A DNA stretch of 37,102 bases from Pyrinomonadaceae bacterium. GTDB taxonomy: Bacteria; Acidobacteriota; Blastocatellia; Pyrinomonadales; Pyrinomonadaceae. The notes under the pieces are model-generated. The model was given only the letters and a program-made list of their open reading frames with translations. It was not told the DNA's origin and did no database searches. Shown here one piece after another: positions 1 through 8,930 of the stretch. Position 1 is the first letter of the stretch; each line of letters opens with the position of its first letter. The position numbers and the translations under genes are program-made. Location of the stretch: assembly GCA_013003295.1 (NCBI GenBank), contig JABDJV010000099.1, positions 1-37,102 of the forward strand, read 5' to 3'.

Positions 1-1
1 C

Positions 2-772
2 AATAAGGCTGAGCTTCTGACCCAGATGGGCAAGAAGCTTGAGGATCGTCACCGCCGCGGACTAAGGACCGTATTGATAATTGACGAGGCCCATGAGCTT
101 TCAGATTTTGTTCTTGAAGAAATTCGCCTTCTGATGAATTTTGAATCCGATAATGCCAAGCACCTTCAAATCGTTCTGACGGGTCAGCCGGAATTGCGGG
201 ACAAGCTTAATCAACCAAACCTGCGACAGCTAAAACAGCGGGTTGCGCTTCGCTGCAAGATGCATTCGCTGCCAAACGTCGAAGAAGTTGAAAGATACAT
301 CACCGAGCGCCTTTTGATCGCCGGCTCCGAGCAGCCAAATATCTTTACGCCGGGAGCGATCGACTACGTTTATCAATGCTCAGAAGGAATTCCGCGCTTG
401 ATTAACAACCTTTGCGACAACTCGATGCTTTCTGCCTATGCTTCTGGTGATCTGATCATCGGTAGACGAACGATCGAGACGGTGGCCGATAATCTGGACC
501 TGCTTCCGTACCAGGAAGAGGTTTTAGCCTCAGAAGAAACGGTTGAAGAAGTTGGCTCGTCCCGAGTTCTCAGACCGGATGCCCGGGAAGAACTCTGGAA
601 CAATCAATCTCGTGTTGAGCGAGTTGAAAAAAAGAGCGCCTTCAAGACTGAAATTCCAAAACCAAAGGGAAATCCTGTTCCGACAAAACCGGCGAGCAAC
701 GGAAAAATTCCATTTGACGATCTGGACGATGAGATCAACCTCGAAATTGAAGAGGTTGGAGGATTTTATTAA
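2..772 (+). CDS. ExeA/GspA-like AAA ATPase, exopolysaccharide-locus type (5' truncated by window edge)
   Basis: Frame is open to the window start (NKAELLTQ-MGKK...). Walker B-like LIIDEAHEL, sensor region VLTGQPELRDKL, and RLINNLCDNSMLSAY as in ExeA/XrtA-associated ATPases. Confidence 0.8.
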   Translation, partial: NKAELLTQMGKKLEDRHRRGLRTVLIIDEAHELSDFVLEEIRLLMNFESDNAKHLQIVLTGQPELRDKLNQPNLRQLKQRVALRCKMHSLPNVEEVERYITERLLIAGSEQPNIFTPGAIDYVYQCSEGIPRLINNLCDNSMLSAYASGDLIIGRRTIETVADNLDLLPYQEEVLASEETVEEVGSSRVLRPDAREELWNNQSRVERVEKKSAFKTEIPKPKGNPVPTKPASNGKIPFDDLDDEINLEIEEVGGFY

Positions 773-840
773 AGATCGAGTTTTTGTTCTGAACTTGAAT
801 TCAAAATATTTATCAAAAACCCTACTGGGGAAACAAAGAC

Positions 841-1869
841 ATGAGTATTCTTAAAGCACTAGAAAAACGAAAAATTGAAGGACCCGCGAAAACGCCACAA
901 GAAGACGAGGTCAAACCAAAGGCAAAAAAGCAGGCGAACGTAGTTCAGTTCGAGCAGAATCGGCAGAATGTCGAAGAATTGCCGGAGATGTTTAAGGATA
1001 GGGAATTCAAGATTGGAAAACCAAGTTCAGCGTCCAATGAGCAGTCTACTTCTTTGATCGGGACGGCACTCCCTGGATTAGAGATACAGGATACTGCTGG
1101 GGCAACTTTGGATGCTGTTGGTTCAGCGCGCCCTGCTGCAAAACGACTCCCCGAGTTCGCTCGGTGGGAAGTTGAGGCAGAGCGTGTTGAACCCAGATTA
1201 GTTTCGATCACACAGCCCCATTCCTCGTACTGTGAGGAATATCGGAGTCTGCGAACACACGTATTGCACAAGAGTCAGCGACAGAAGCTGCAGTCGATCG
1301 TTGTAGCAAGCGTAAATCCCTCGGAGGGGAAAAGTGTTACGGCGCTGAATCTCTCGTGGATGCTTGCGCAGACCGATGGGGTAAAAGCTCTGGTAATCGA
1401 TGCGGATTTACGAATGCCGAGTTTAACTGACTACCTTGGAATTGAGACCGACAAGGGCCTTTCCGACGTGTTGGCTGATACAACATCGCTTACTGATTCA
1501 ATCGTGACGCTTGAGCCTTCGGGGTTGCACTTGCTGCCCGGCGGAGAAGCCCGAAGCGACGTTGCCGAGCTGATCTCAGGACCCAAATTCAGGGAGATTT
1601 TGAGACAGGCCAGGGAGCTGTTTGATTTTGTGATAATTGACGCGCCGCCCCTGGGGATTTTTACCGACGCCGCAGTTCTTATCAATCACGCAGATGGTGC
1701 AATGCTCGTAGTTCGCGCCGGGCGTACCAAATATCGAACTGTAGACCGCGTAATGGATACACTGCCGAAAAATCGAATGCTCGGAGTCGTTTTGAACCAA
1801 AGTGAAGAAGTAATGAACGAAAGCCAATATGGCTACGGCTACTATCAAAATCAGCGACTTGGATACTAG
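841..1869 (+). CDS. CpsD/CapB-family tyrosine kinase (BY-kinase), exopolysaccharide biosynthesis
   Basis: P-loop VVASVNPSEGKSVTALNLS, Walker A' LVIDADLRMPS, FDFVIIDAPPLG, C-terminal Tyr cluster SQYGYGYYQNQRLGY. Confidence 0.88.
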   Translation: MSILKALEKRKIEGPAKTPQEDEVKPKAKKQANVVQFEQNRQNVEELPEMFKDREFKIGKPSSASNEQSTSLIGTALPGLEIQDTAGATLDAVGSARPAAKRLPEFARWEVEAERVEPRLVSITQPHSSYCEEYRSLRTHVLHKSQRQKLQSIVVASVNPSEGKSVTALNLSWMLAQTDGVKALVIDADLRMPSLTDYLGIETDKGLSDVLADTTSLTDSIVTLEPSGLHLLPGGEARSDVAELISGPKFREILRQARELFDFVIIDAPPLGIFTDAAVLINHADGAMLVVRAGRTKYRTVDRVMDTLPKNRMLGVVLNQSEEVMNESQYGYGYYQNQRLGY

Positions 1870-1895
1870 ATTCTGCCAATGCTCACTAAATACTG

Positions 1896-3287
1896 ATGAG
1901 TGGAACAAGACTTAGCCCGCGAGTAATTTGGTTAATATTTTCCGACGTCGCAATTATTTACGGCGGGATAATGTTGGCTTTGTATTTGCGTTTGGGTTTT
2001 GCCGGTTCCGCGTTTCAGTTAAATGAGAACAACGGGTGGTACAAGATCGCACTTGCCACTGCCGTTTGCCTCCTTATCCTTTATCTATACGATCTATACG
2101 ATTACACGGTCATCGCAAACCGGCGCGAACTTTTTCTTCGGCTGGTTCAATCACTGGGAATAGCCTGGGCACTATTGGCTCTGCTCTTTTACCTGATTCC
2201 GCAGCTGCTGATCGGTCGTGGGGTTTCGATTTATTCGGTAATAATCGTTCTTGGATTAATTCTCGCGTGGCGCGTGATTATTCATAATCTAACCGGTCAT
2301 CCCGACATTGGGGAGAAAATCCTCATCGTCGGAACCGGGGAAGCTGCGCAGGAGATCGCAAAGGCTACTGAAGAAAGACTCGACGCGGGGTATCGCGTAG
2401 TTGGATTCATTTCGGAGAACACCAAAACGGATCTCGCAGAATTTGAAGGCAAAAGGGTTATCGGAACAACGGACGACCTTGAAGAGATCATCAAAGATTC
2501 GAACGTCGATCGGGTCGTAATCGCACTTCGGGAACGACGAGGTACATTTCCAACCGAAACCCTTCTCCAAATGAGTTTGGCGGGAAACGTGAATATAGAG
2601 GAATGCGCCTCCTTTTTTGAGCGGGTAACAGGCAAAGTACACGCCGGGATGCTGCGCCCTTCCTGGCTGATATTTGAAGGCCGGGGACGCGACACGCGTT
2701 TGAAATCTGCCTTTAGGGATACGATCCATCGATTGGTGGCGCTTGTTGGTTTAATCGCATCATTGCCGATCGCAGTGATCACCGCGGTTTTGATAAAGAT
2801 CGATTCGAAGGGCCCCGTTTTCTATAAGCAGGAAAGGGTCGGGAAAAATGGAAAGACTTTTCACGTCGTAAAATTCAGGTCGATGAAAGTTGACGCGGAA
2901 AAGGACGGACTACCGATCTGGGCGGATTCCAATGATGGACGGGTGACCCGAATCGGACGAATAATTCGTGTTATTCGTGTAGATGAAATACCCCAATTTT
3001 GGAATATAATCAAAGGAGAAATGAGTTTCGTCGGGCCACGGCCGGAGCGGCCGCATTTTGTTTCTCAGCTTGCGGAAGAGATTTTGTTTTATGAACATCG
3101 GCATCTGGTGGCGCCCGGGTTGACCGGTTGGGCGCAGATAAAGTACCCGTACGGATCGTCGGTTGAGGACGCGAAACAAAAGCTGCAGTATGATCTTTTT
3201 TACATAAAAAACCAGAATTTAGTGCTGGATTTTGTTATTTTTTTTGAAACGATAAAAACGGTTCTTTTTGGACGCGGCGGAAGATAG
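1896..3287 (+). CDS. exopolysaccharide biosynthesis polyprenyl glycosylphosphotransferase (WbaP/WcaJ-like)
   Basis: N-terminal TM segments, CoA-binding-like domain, C-terminal KFRSMKVDAE...RVTRIGRIIRVIRVDEIPQFWNIIKGEMSFVGPRPERP...PGLTGWAQI signature. Confidence 0.93.
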   Translation: MSGTRLSPRVIWLIFSDVAIIYGGIMLALYLRLGFAGSAFQLNENNGWYKIALATAVCLLILYLYDLYDYTVIANRRELFLRLVQSLGIAWALLALLFYLIPQLLIGRGVSIYSVIIVLGLILAWRVIIHNLTGHPDIGEKILIVGTGEAAQEIAKATEERLDAGYRVVGFISENTKTDLAEFEGKRVIGTTDDLEEIIKDSNVDRVVIALRERRGTFPTETLLQMSLAGNVNIEECASFFERVTGKVHAGMLRPSWLIFEGRGRDTRLKSAFRDTIHRLVALVGLIASLPIAVITAVLIKIDSKGPVFYKQERVGKNGKTFHVVKFRSMKVDAEKDGLPIWADSNDGRVTRIGRIIRVIRVDEIPQFWNIIKGEMSFVGPRPERPHFVSQLAEEILFYEHRHLVAPGLTGWAQIKYPYGSSVEDAKQKLQYDLFYIKNQNLVLDFVIFFETIKTVLFGRGGR

Positions 3288-3382
3288 TTTTTTGTTGATA
3301 AATAATTGGATATATATAGTTAATAAGAGTTTGTAATGGATGAGTGGTTAGCCATAACGGGTGACCGTACGGAGACGAGAAT

Positions 3383-4174
3383 ATGAGAGCAGTAAAACTA
3401 CTTAAAAGTACGTTGGTATTGATGATTTGCGGATTGGTTTTTCCGGGCGCTGTTTTAGCGCAGGAAAAAGACCCGATAAAGGAACCAGAAAAGATCGCGA
3501 AAGTGGAAAAGATGCCGGATCCGGCTGATACGCCGGAACCAAAAGACGACGATCCGGAGGTAGCCGAGGCAAAAAAGGTCACCAATACCTATACGAATTA
3601 TCTTGAGGATTATAAGCTCGGACCAAATGATGTGATATCGGTTGAAGTATTTGGTCAATGTCCGGATTACTGCAAAACCGGAATCACCGTTCCGCCGACT
3701 GCCAGAATCAATTATCCTTTGATCCGGGAAGGCGTTTTCGTCGGTGGTAAGACGACTTTTCAAATTCAGGATGAAATCACCAAAAAACTCGATGAATACA
3801 TCATTGATCCGAAGGTCACCGTAACTCTGGACAAAGCGGGATCGGCACATTATTCGGTAATGGGGAAAGTAATTGCTCCCGGACCAAGAATCATGGACCG
3901 GCGTATCACCATAAATGAAGCGATCATCGGAGCAGGCGGATTGGCTAAAAATGCGAGCAGAAAAAAGGTTTTCATCGCGCGGTTTAATGCTCAAGGATTT
4001 TATGAAAGGCAGGCGGTTGACTTAGTAGCGATCGAACGCGGCAAGATACCGACCATCTTCCTAAAGCCGGGTGATCAGGTCATCGTTGGTTCAAAGGGAT
4101 TTACATGGGATAAATTCTTCGATTATTTGGGAAGAGCGGGCGCGGCCCGGATTCTTTTTGGCAGCCCGTTTTAG
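3383..4174 (+). CDS. polysaccharide biosynthesis/export (Wza-like, Poly_export + SLBB) protein
   Basis: Signal peptide; YKLGPNDVISVEVFGQ...; SLBB-like GKVIAPGPRIMDRRITINEAIIGAGGLAKNASRKKVFIAR. Confidence 0.88.
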   Translation: MRAVKLLKSTLVLMICGLVFPGAVLAQEKDPIKEPEKIAKVEKMPDPADTPEPKDDDPEVAEAKKVTNTYTNYLEDYKLGPNDVISVEVFGQCPDYCKTGITVPPTARINYPLIREGVFVGGKTTFQIQDEITKKLDEYIIDPKVTVTLDKAGSAHYSVMGKVIAPGPRIMDRRITINEAIIGAGGLAKNASRKKVFIARFNAQGFYERQAVDLVAIERGKIPTIFLKPGDQVIVGSKGFTWDKFFDYLGRAGAARILFGSPF

Positions 4175-4228
4175 ACTTTACCTATTGTTTTATGGAAGGC
4201 GGTCTTGTGCCGCCGTTTTACTTTTGCG

Positions 4229-5242
4229 ATGCGATTCTTTTTGAGACATACGATTATTCTCCTAATAGTTTTCGGGGCCTTTCAGGTGACCAATGCCGGC
4301 TGGCGGCGGCTTAACACGAATACGTTAGCGTGGCTTAAAACGATCCACTTTTCCGATGCGGAAAACGGGTGGATCGGCGGCACCCACGGGACATTGCTAA
4401 AAACTGCTGATGGCGGGAGGACTTGGCGCCAAAGGGCGAGATTCACGGAAGATACAATTCGCCAGGTACACTTCTTCAGTAAATCGACCGGATGGCTGCT
4501 CTGCGAGCGCAATGTTTACACACTTGGTTCTAAATCTCCTTCGTATCTACTAAAAACGACTGACGGCGGCGAAAACTGGACCCAGATCGATTTCGAAAAC
4601 AAACAGCGCCAACGGATCACAAATATTTTCTTTGCAAACAGCGGGTTTGGACTGGCGGTCGGAGAGACCGGAGCTCTTTTTGGCTTAGAAGATGACAATT
4701 ACAGCTGGAAAAAACTTTTAGCTCCAAGCAGATACTTGATTCTAGGCGGGTCATTTTCCGACAACCTGCGCGGCACAATAGTAGGCGGCGGCGGAACGAT
4801 CTTCTTTACCGAGGATGCCGGTGCGAGCTGGAATCCGGCGTATGTTTCGGGGAAAACGAGGTCGAAGTTAAACTCGGTCTATTTTGCCGATGCGAAACAC
4901 GGGTGGGCAGTCGGATCGAAGGGGAAGATCTACCAAACTGTAAATGGCGGTAGATTTTGGCGGGCGCAGCGTTCGAATATCAGCGAAAATCTGAATGATG
5001 TCTTTTTTTCAAATACGGCAAATGGCTGGGCAATAGGTGACAACGGCGTGATCTTAAAAACTACGAGCGGCGGAAACGTCTGGAAGCCGGTTCGTTTCAA
5101 TTCAAGACACAAGCTCGAGAAAATAGTCTTCAACGGAAAGAAGGGTTGGATCGTCGGTTTTGGCGGGACGATCGCCTATTACGAGCCGGAAAATATGTCC
5201 TCAGCAATTCGGCCGAAATTCAATACGAGGTACAAAAAATAA
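4229..5242 (+). CDS. YCF48/BNR-repeat beta-propeller secreted protein
   Basis: Repeated GWIGGTHGTLLKTADGGRTW, LLKTTDGGENW, GWAVGSKGKIYQTVNGGRFW, GWAIGDNGVILKTTSGG motifs; ATG at 4229 precedes a signal peptide (supplied ORF starts at an upstream TTG). Confidence 0.85.
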   Translation: MRFFLRHTIILLIVFGAFQVTNAGWRRLNTNTLAWLKTIHFSDAENGWIGGTHGTLLKTADGGRTWRQRARFTEDTIRQVHFFSKSTGWLLCERNVYTLGSKSPSYLLKTTDGGENWTQIDFENKQRQRITNIFFANSGFGLAVGETGALFGLEDDNYSWKKLLAPSRYLILGGSFSDNLRGTIVGGGGTIFFTEDAGASWNPAYVSGKTRSKLNSVYFADAKHGWAVGSKGKIYQTVNGGRFWRAQRSNISENLNDVFFSNTANGWAIGDNGVILKTTSGGNVWKPVRFNSRHKLEKIVFNGKKGWIVGFGGTIAYYEPENMSSAIRPKFNTRYKK

Positions 5243-5290
5243 GGGTCGCTTAACTTGACATAAAGGGCAAAATTTTCGTAGCATTGCAAT

Positions 5291-5322
5291 TCGCTGTTTG
5301 GCATTTAACAGCGAGTTTTTTT
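5291..5322 (+). terminator. rho-independent terminator
   Basis: TCGCTGTT-TGGCATTT-AACAGCGA followed by GTTTTTTT. Confidence 0.75.
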
Positions 5323-5341
5323 GACAAAAATCTTGAAAATT

Positions 5342-5417
5342 GGGCATATATGTCAATTGGTAGACAGCCTCCCTTACAAGGAGGAAGTTGGAGGTTCGAG
5401 TCCTTCTATGCCCACCA
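5342..5417 (+). tRNA. tRNA-Val(TAC)
   Basis: Acceptor GGGCATA/TATGCCC, anticodon stem-loop CCTCC-CTTACAA-GGAGG with TAC, T-loop GGTTCGAGTCC, encoded CCA. Confidence 0.93.
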
Positions 5418-5427
5418 TCTAGATCTC

Positions 5428-5501
5428 AGATTTCAAATTTAAGATTTCAAACTGCATTGTAGGCAGACTACTTTGGAAATTTTTAATATGAGTTTGAAAT
5501 C
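5428..5501. repeat. short degenerate repeat pair with inverted third copy (family A)
   Basis: AGATTTCAAATTTAAGATTTCAAACT at 5429-5453 and perfect 11-bp inverted copy AGTTTGAAATC at 5491-5501. Confidence 0.6.
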
Positions 5502-5507
5502 GGTTTG

Positions 5508-5587
<80 letters not shown>

Positions 5588-5597
5588 TTAAAATATG

Positions 5598-5629
5598 AAA
5601 GCTGCCGGCAGAAATGCCGGCAGCTTTTT
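5598..5629 (+). terminator. strong rho-independent terminator after tRNA-Asp
   Basis: GCTGCCGGCA-GAAA-TGCCGGCAGC-TTTTT. Confidence 0.95.
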
Positions 5630-5704
5630 GTTTTTACAACATAGGCGGGCGGACGTTCGACTTTTGTCTGGCAGTTTTATACCTCGCATTCGAAGTTCAG
5701 TCTG

Positions 5705-6487
5705 TTAAAGAGATCCCCCAAAGTATTTGTTTACGGTGGGCCGATAATGCGGGCTAAGCTTAAGCTCAGTACCGTCTTTGAGGATAACCCTGTAATTTCC
5801 ACGAAACCATGGCTGCAGTTCACTGACATAATCGATATTGACGATCGTAGAGCGCCCGATGCGTTGGAATTTATGTGGATTCAGCTTTTGCTCAAGCTTG
5901 CTTATCGCTTCACGGAAAATGTGATTAGTGTCTTTAGTGTGAAGCAACACATAATTTCCTTCGGCCTCGATCCAGAAAACTTCATCCTCCTTTAGGAAAA
6001 AAACCCGGCCACCGGATTTGATTACGAAGCGCTCGACAAACTGCTCAGGTGATTTTCGCTCCGCCAAAAACTTTCGAAGCTGCGCGTTGATTTCATTTGC
6101 TCCCCGATTTTCGATCTGTTGAACAGCCCGTTCAAATGCCTGATCAAACCGCTCCTGGCTATAAGGTTTCAGTAGATAATCGGCGGCGTTAACATCAAAT
6201 GCGCGTATTGCGTATTCATCGAAGGCGGTTACAAAAATTACCGCGGGTTGTTGGTCCTCTCCTGCGATTTTCTCGAGAAATTCAAATCCGTTAACTTTTG
6301 GCATTTGAACGTCGAGAAAAACCATATCCGGCATCGCGCCGATCGCCATTTCCGCTGCTTCCTCGCCGTTGAGACACTCGCCCACAATCCGAACATCGGA
6401 ACGCAGTTCGAGCATCTGACGAAGCATGTTTCGACCGAGAGGTTCGTCATCGACTATCAATACGCGAATTTTGCTTTCTGTGGTCAT
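5705..6487 (-). CDS. LytR/AlgR-family response regulator (REC + LytTR)
   Basis: VLIVDDEPLGRNMLRQ, DMVFLDVQMP, AADYLLKPY, LytTR region VFWIEAEGNYVLLHTKDTNHIFREAISKLEQKL...RIGRSTIVNIDYV. Confidence 0.93.
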   Translation of the reverse strand: MTTESKIRVLIVDDEPLGRNMLRQMLELRSDVRIVGECLNGEEAAEMAIGAMPDMVFLDVQMPKVNGFEFLEKIAGEDQQPAVIFVTAFDEYAIRAFDVNAADYLLKPYSQERFDQAFERAVQQIENRGANEINAQLRKFLAERKSPEQFVERFVIKSGGRVFFLKEDEVFWIEAEGNYVLLHTKDTNHIFREAISKLEQKLNPHKFQRIGRSTIVNIDYVSELQPWFRGNYRVILKDGTELKLSPHYRPTVNKYFGGSL

Positions 6488-6491
6488 TGTT

Positions 6492-7607
6492 TTATCCGGA
6501 CGGAATCTGTCTCTTCGTCGGCAGACGCAACGTAATCAATAATCCGCAGTGGCCATTGGGAGCATCGAAATCAAACCGAAAGTTTTCTCCATAGAACTGC
6601 CTGAGCCGGGCCCTCGTATTTGATAGACCAACACCGCTCGAAAAGATGTTGGATTTGTCGGCGATGCCGGGTCCATTGTCTGCGATCTCAACCTTTAACC
6701 AGCCGTTTTCCCGATTTGCGCGGATATCTATTTTCCCGTTTTCGGTCACGGGTGCGATTCCGTGAGTTATCGCATTCTCAACAAGGGGCTGGAGGATCAG
6801 ATTCGGAATCCGAAAATGCAATACATCCGGAGATACGTTTATATTTGTCTTTAGACGATTTCCGAATCGAATTTTTTCGATCTCAAGATAACACCGAAGC
6901 ATTTCGATTTCTTTTTCGACGGCAACCTCTTGAACACCGACATTTTCCAGTGTCATGCGCAAGAAATCCCCAAGTCGAACCGTCATCTCTCTGGCTGTTG
7001 CCGGGTTTTCCGCCTGTAGTGCCGCGATCGAATTTAAGACGTTAAAAAGAAAATGCGGTTGGAGCTGCATCTTTAATGCCTGCAGCTCGGCTCTTGAAAG
7101 CTGTGCTTCCAGTTTCGAATTGCGAACCTCCTCTTCCCGCAGACGTTTATAATAATTTACCGCCTGACCGAAACTCAGGACGAGGGCAAAAAAAACGAGT
7201 CCGATAGAAAAGTCTGTTATCAGAATAAAAATTTTGCCCGGCAGCCAGGTCATCAATTCGGCAAATGGCTCGAAGAAAAGCAAATTTATCAATACAGGAA
7301 AAATCGCTCTTGTTGCTGCAAAAAGTAAACCGAGCGGCAGAAAGATCAAAACGCCGTAAATCCAATTATTCTTATTAAGAGGGAACCGGTTGCAAAGCCA
7401 AAGTGTTAAGGGGATTAAGCCGACCCAAATCAGCCAGCCAACGACATCCCACCTGATCATTTCGTAGATATGTTCTGATCCGTAGAATATCCCATCGTGG
7501 TACGTGCTGGTATATGACCGGAACCCATCGATCAGTCCCAGCACCAAACAAAACGGAAGCAGCAGTAGAATCTGGAGCCTGCGATTAACAAATAATTTTT
7601 TTGACAT
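6492..7607 (-). CDS. LytS/YehU-type sensor histidine kinase
   Basis: TM N-terminus, LKMQLQPHFLFNVLNSIAAL, VENAITHGI, ADNGPGI, GVGLSNTRARL. Confidence 0.93.
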   Translation of the reverse strand: MSKKLFVNRRLQILLLLPFCLVLGLIDGFRSYTSTYHDGIFYGSEHIYEMIRWDVVGWLIWVGLIPLTLWLCNRFPLNKNNWIYGVLIFLPLGLLFAATRAIFPVLINLLFFEPFAELMTWLPGKIFILITDFSIGLVFFALVLSFGQAVNYYKRLREEEVRNSKLEAQLSRAELQALKMQLQPHFLFNVLNSIAALQAENPATAREMTVRLGDFLRMTLENVGVQEVAVEKEIEMLRCYLEIEKIRFGNRLKTNINVSPDVLHFRIPNLILQPLVENAITHGIAPVTENGKIDIRANRENGWLKVEIADNGPGIADKSNIFSSGVGLSNTRARLRQFYGENFRFDFDAPNGHCGLLITLRLPTKRQIPSG

Positions 7608-7733
7608 TTTACTTCTCTATATTCGAATCACCCATTGCTGTTTATCACGTGTCTTTGTTTTACGCATCTCGGATTTTATTATTTCCGTGATCCTGCATTT
7701 GGATACGGAAGATCAGCCGCCTAATTTACCTCG

Positions 7734-8915
7734 TTATTTCAATTTGGCTGTTTCCGGTAATGTCCGTGAAGCGCTAATAGAATAACCGGCTGCATCGACA
7801 CCTATTACCGTTTCCAAAGCCTTGGATTTTGCCCACGAGGGCGATGTTGGCAACCATTTTAGACGCATGATTTCGCCGCTGATCGTTTTTCGCGTAATAT
7901 TTCCCACAACGACATTTTTATTACCTCCCTGATCGATAAAAAATTTCCCTTCAAAGTCAGCCGAATCAGATGTTAAAACGGGCAACTCCGGTTCAAATTT
8001 TATCTTCATCTCCTTTTCCCCTTCGAAGCGCGCTCTCAATTTTACCGAACGTAAATTATAGCCGGATGCAGTAGTGTGGACGACTATTCTTATGGTCGAA
8101 GGGCTGGCAGCGGCAGGATTTATCTCATCAATGACCAGTTCATCTCGGTGATTTGAAATGATCTTCAGATTGCGTTTATAGCCGGAGCCATTGGAAAGAA
8201 CCCATTTCCCTCCCTTTGAAAGTTTTTCGGGTCGGGAAATAACCGTCCACTTCTCGTTCCCTGTTCGTATCATGCCCATGTGTCTTCCGATAGTGAAAGT
8301 TCCATGATACGCATAAAAATAAGGGGGCGAGCTTATTTGCGGCCATGGCTTTGCCTCAAATATCTTGCCGCCGATCTTTAAGGCAGTCCCGTCGCCGATC
8401 GTTGTGCCGATGTCACGATATTCGACGCGCAAATTTTCACTCCGGACATCGTTGATACCCGCGCCGCGAACAGAAGGCGTGCCGGTCGGGATTACGCGCC
8501 ATAAAATGGGTTGGCCATCTTTACCCTTAAAACCAAACCCGTAGATCGGCAATCCTTCGTCAGATTCCGACCGCTTAAAATCGATTTTCGTAAGGATCGG
8601 CTCTTCACCTTGCATTCTTCGCTTCAATGCATTCAGTTCGGAGTTGCAATAATAAATCCTTTTATTCGTAGCCTTTTCGATCAAAATAACCTCTACCGTG
8701 GAGGCGTCGTTTGGATCAAAAACGGCTATGATCTCCTCATATTTGTCGTGTCCCCCGATGTCTTGCGCAAGATAAACCGGCGCGTATTCATACTCGGCAA
8801 TTATCGGAAGGACCGGCATAAATAAATCGGTTCTGATCCGGGCTTCGACAACCGCCGCAGCCGGCAAAAAAATTGACAGTAGAAAAAACGTATATCCGAA
8901 TCTAAATCCTCTCAT
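7734..8915 (-). CDS. secreted protein of unknown function
   Basis: Long ORF with N-terminal signal peptide directly downstream of the TonB-type receptor ORF; no family recognised by eye. Confidence 0.7.
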   Translation of the reverse strand: MRGFRFGYTFFLLSIFLPAAAVVEARIRTDLFMPVLPIIAEYEYAPVYLAQDIGGHDKYEEIIAVFDPNDASTVEVILIEKATNKRIYYCNSELNALKRRMQGEEPILTKIDFKRSESDEGLPIYGFGFKGKDGQPILWRVIPTGTPSVRGAGINDVRSENLRVEYRDIGTTIGDGTALKIGGKIFEAKPWPQISSPPYFYAYHGTFTIGRHMGMIRTGNEKWTVISRPEKLSKGGKWVLSNGSGYKRNLKIISNHRDELVIDEINPAAASPSTIRIVVHTTASGYNLRSVKLRARFEGEKEMKIKFEPELPVLTSDSADFEGKFFIDQGGNKNVVVGNITRKTISGEIMRLKWLPTSPSWAKSKALETVIGVDAAGYSISASRTLPETAKLK

Positions 8916-8930
8916 TGAAATCTCCTTAAA

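Noticed and set aside
5254-5349. TTGACA-like promoters ahead of tRNA-Val (5254 and 5321)
   Set aside because: The second would place its -10 inside the tRNA and the first runs straight into a terminator hairpin; -10 matches are weak.
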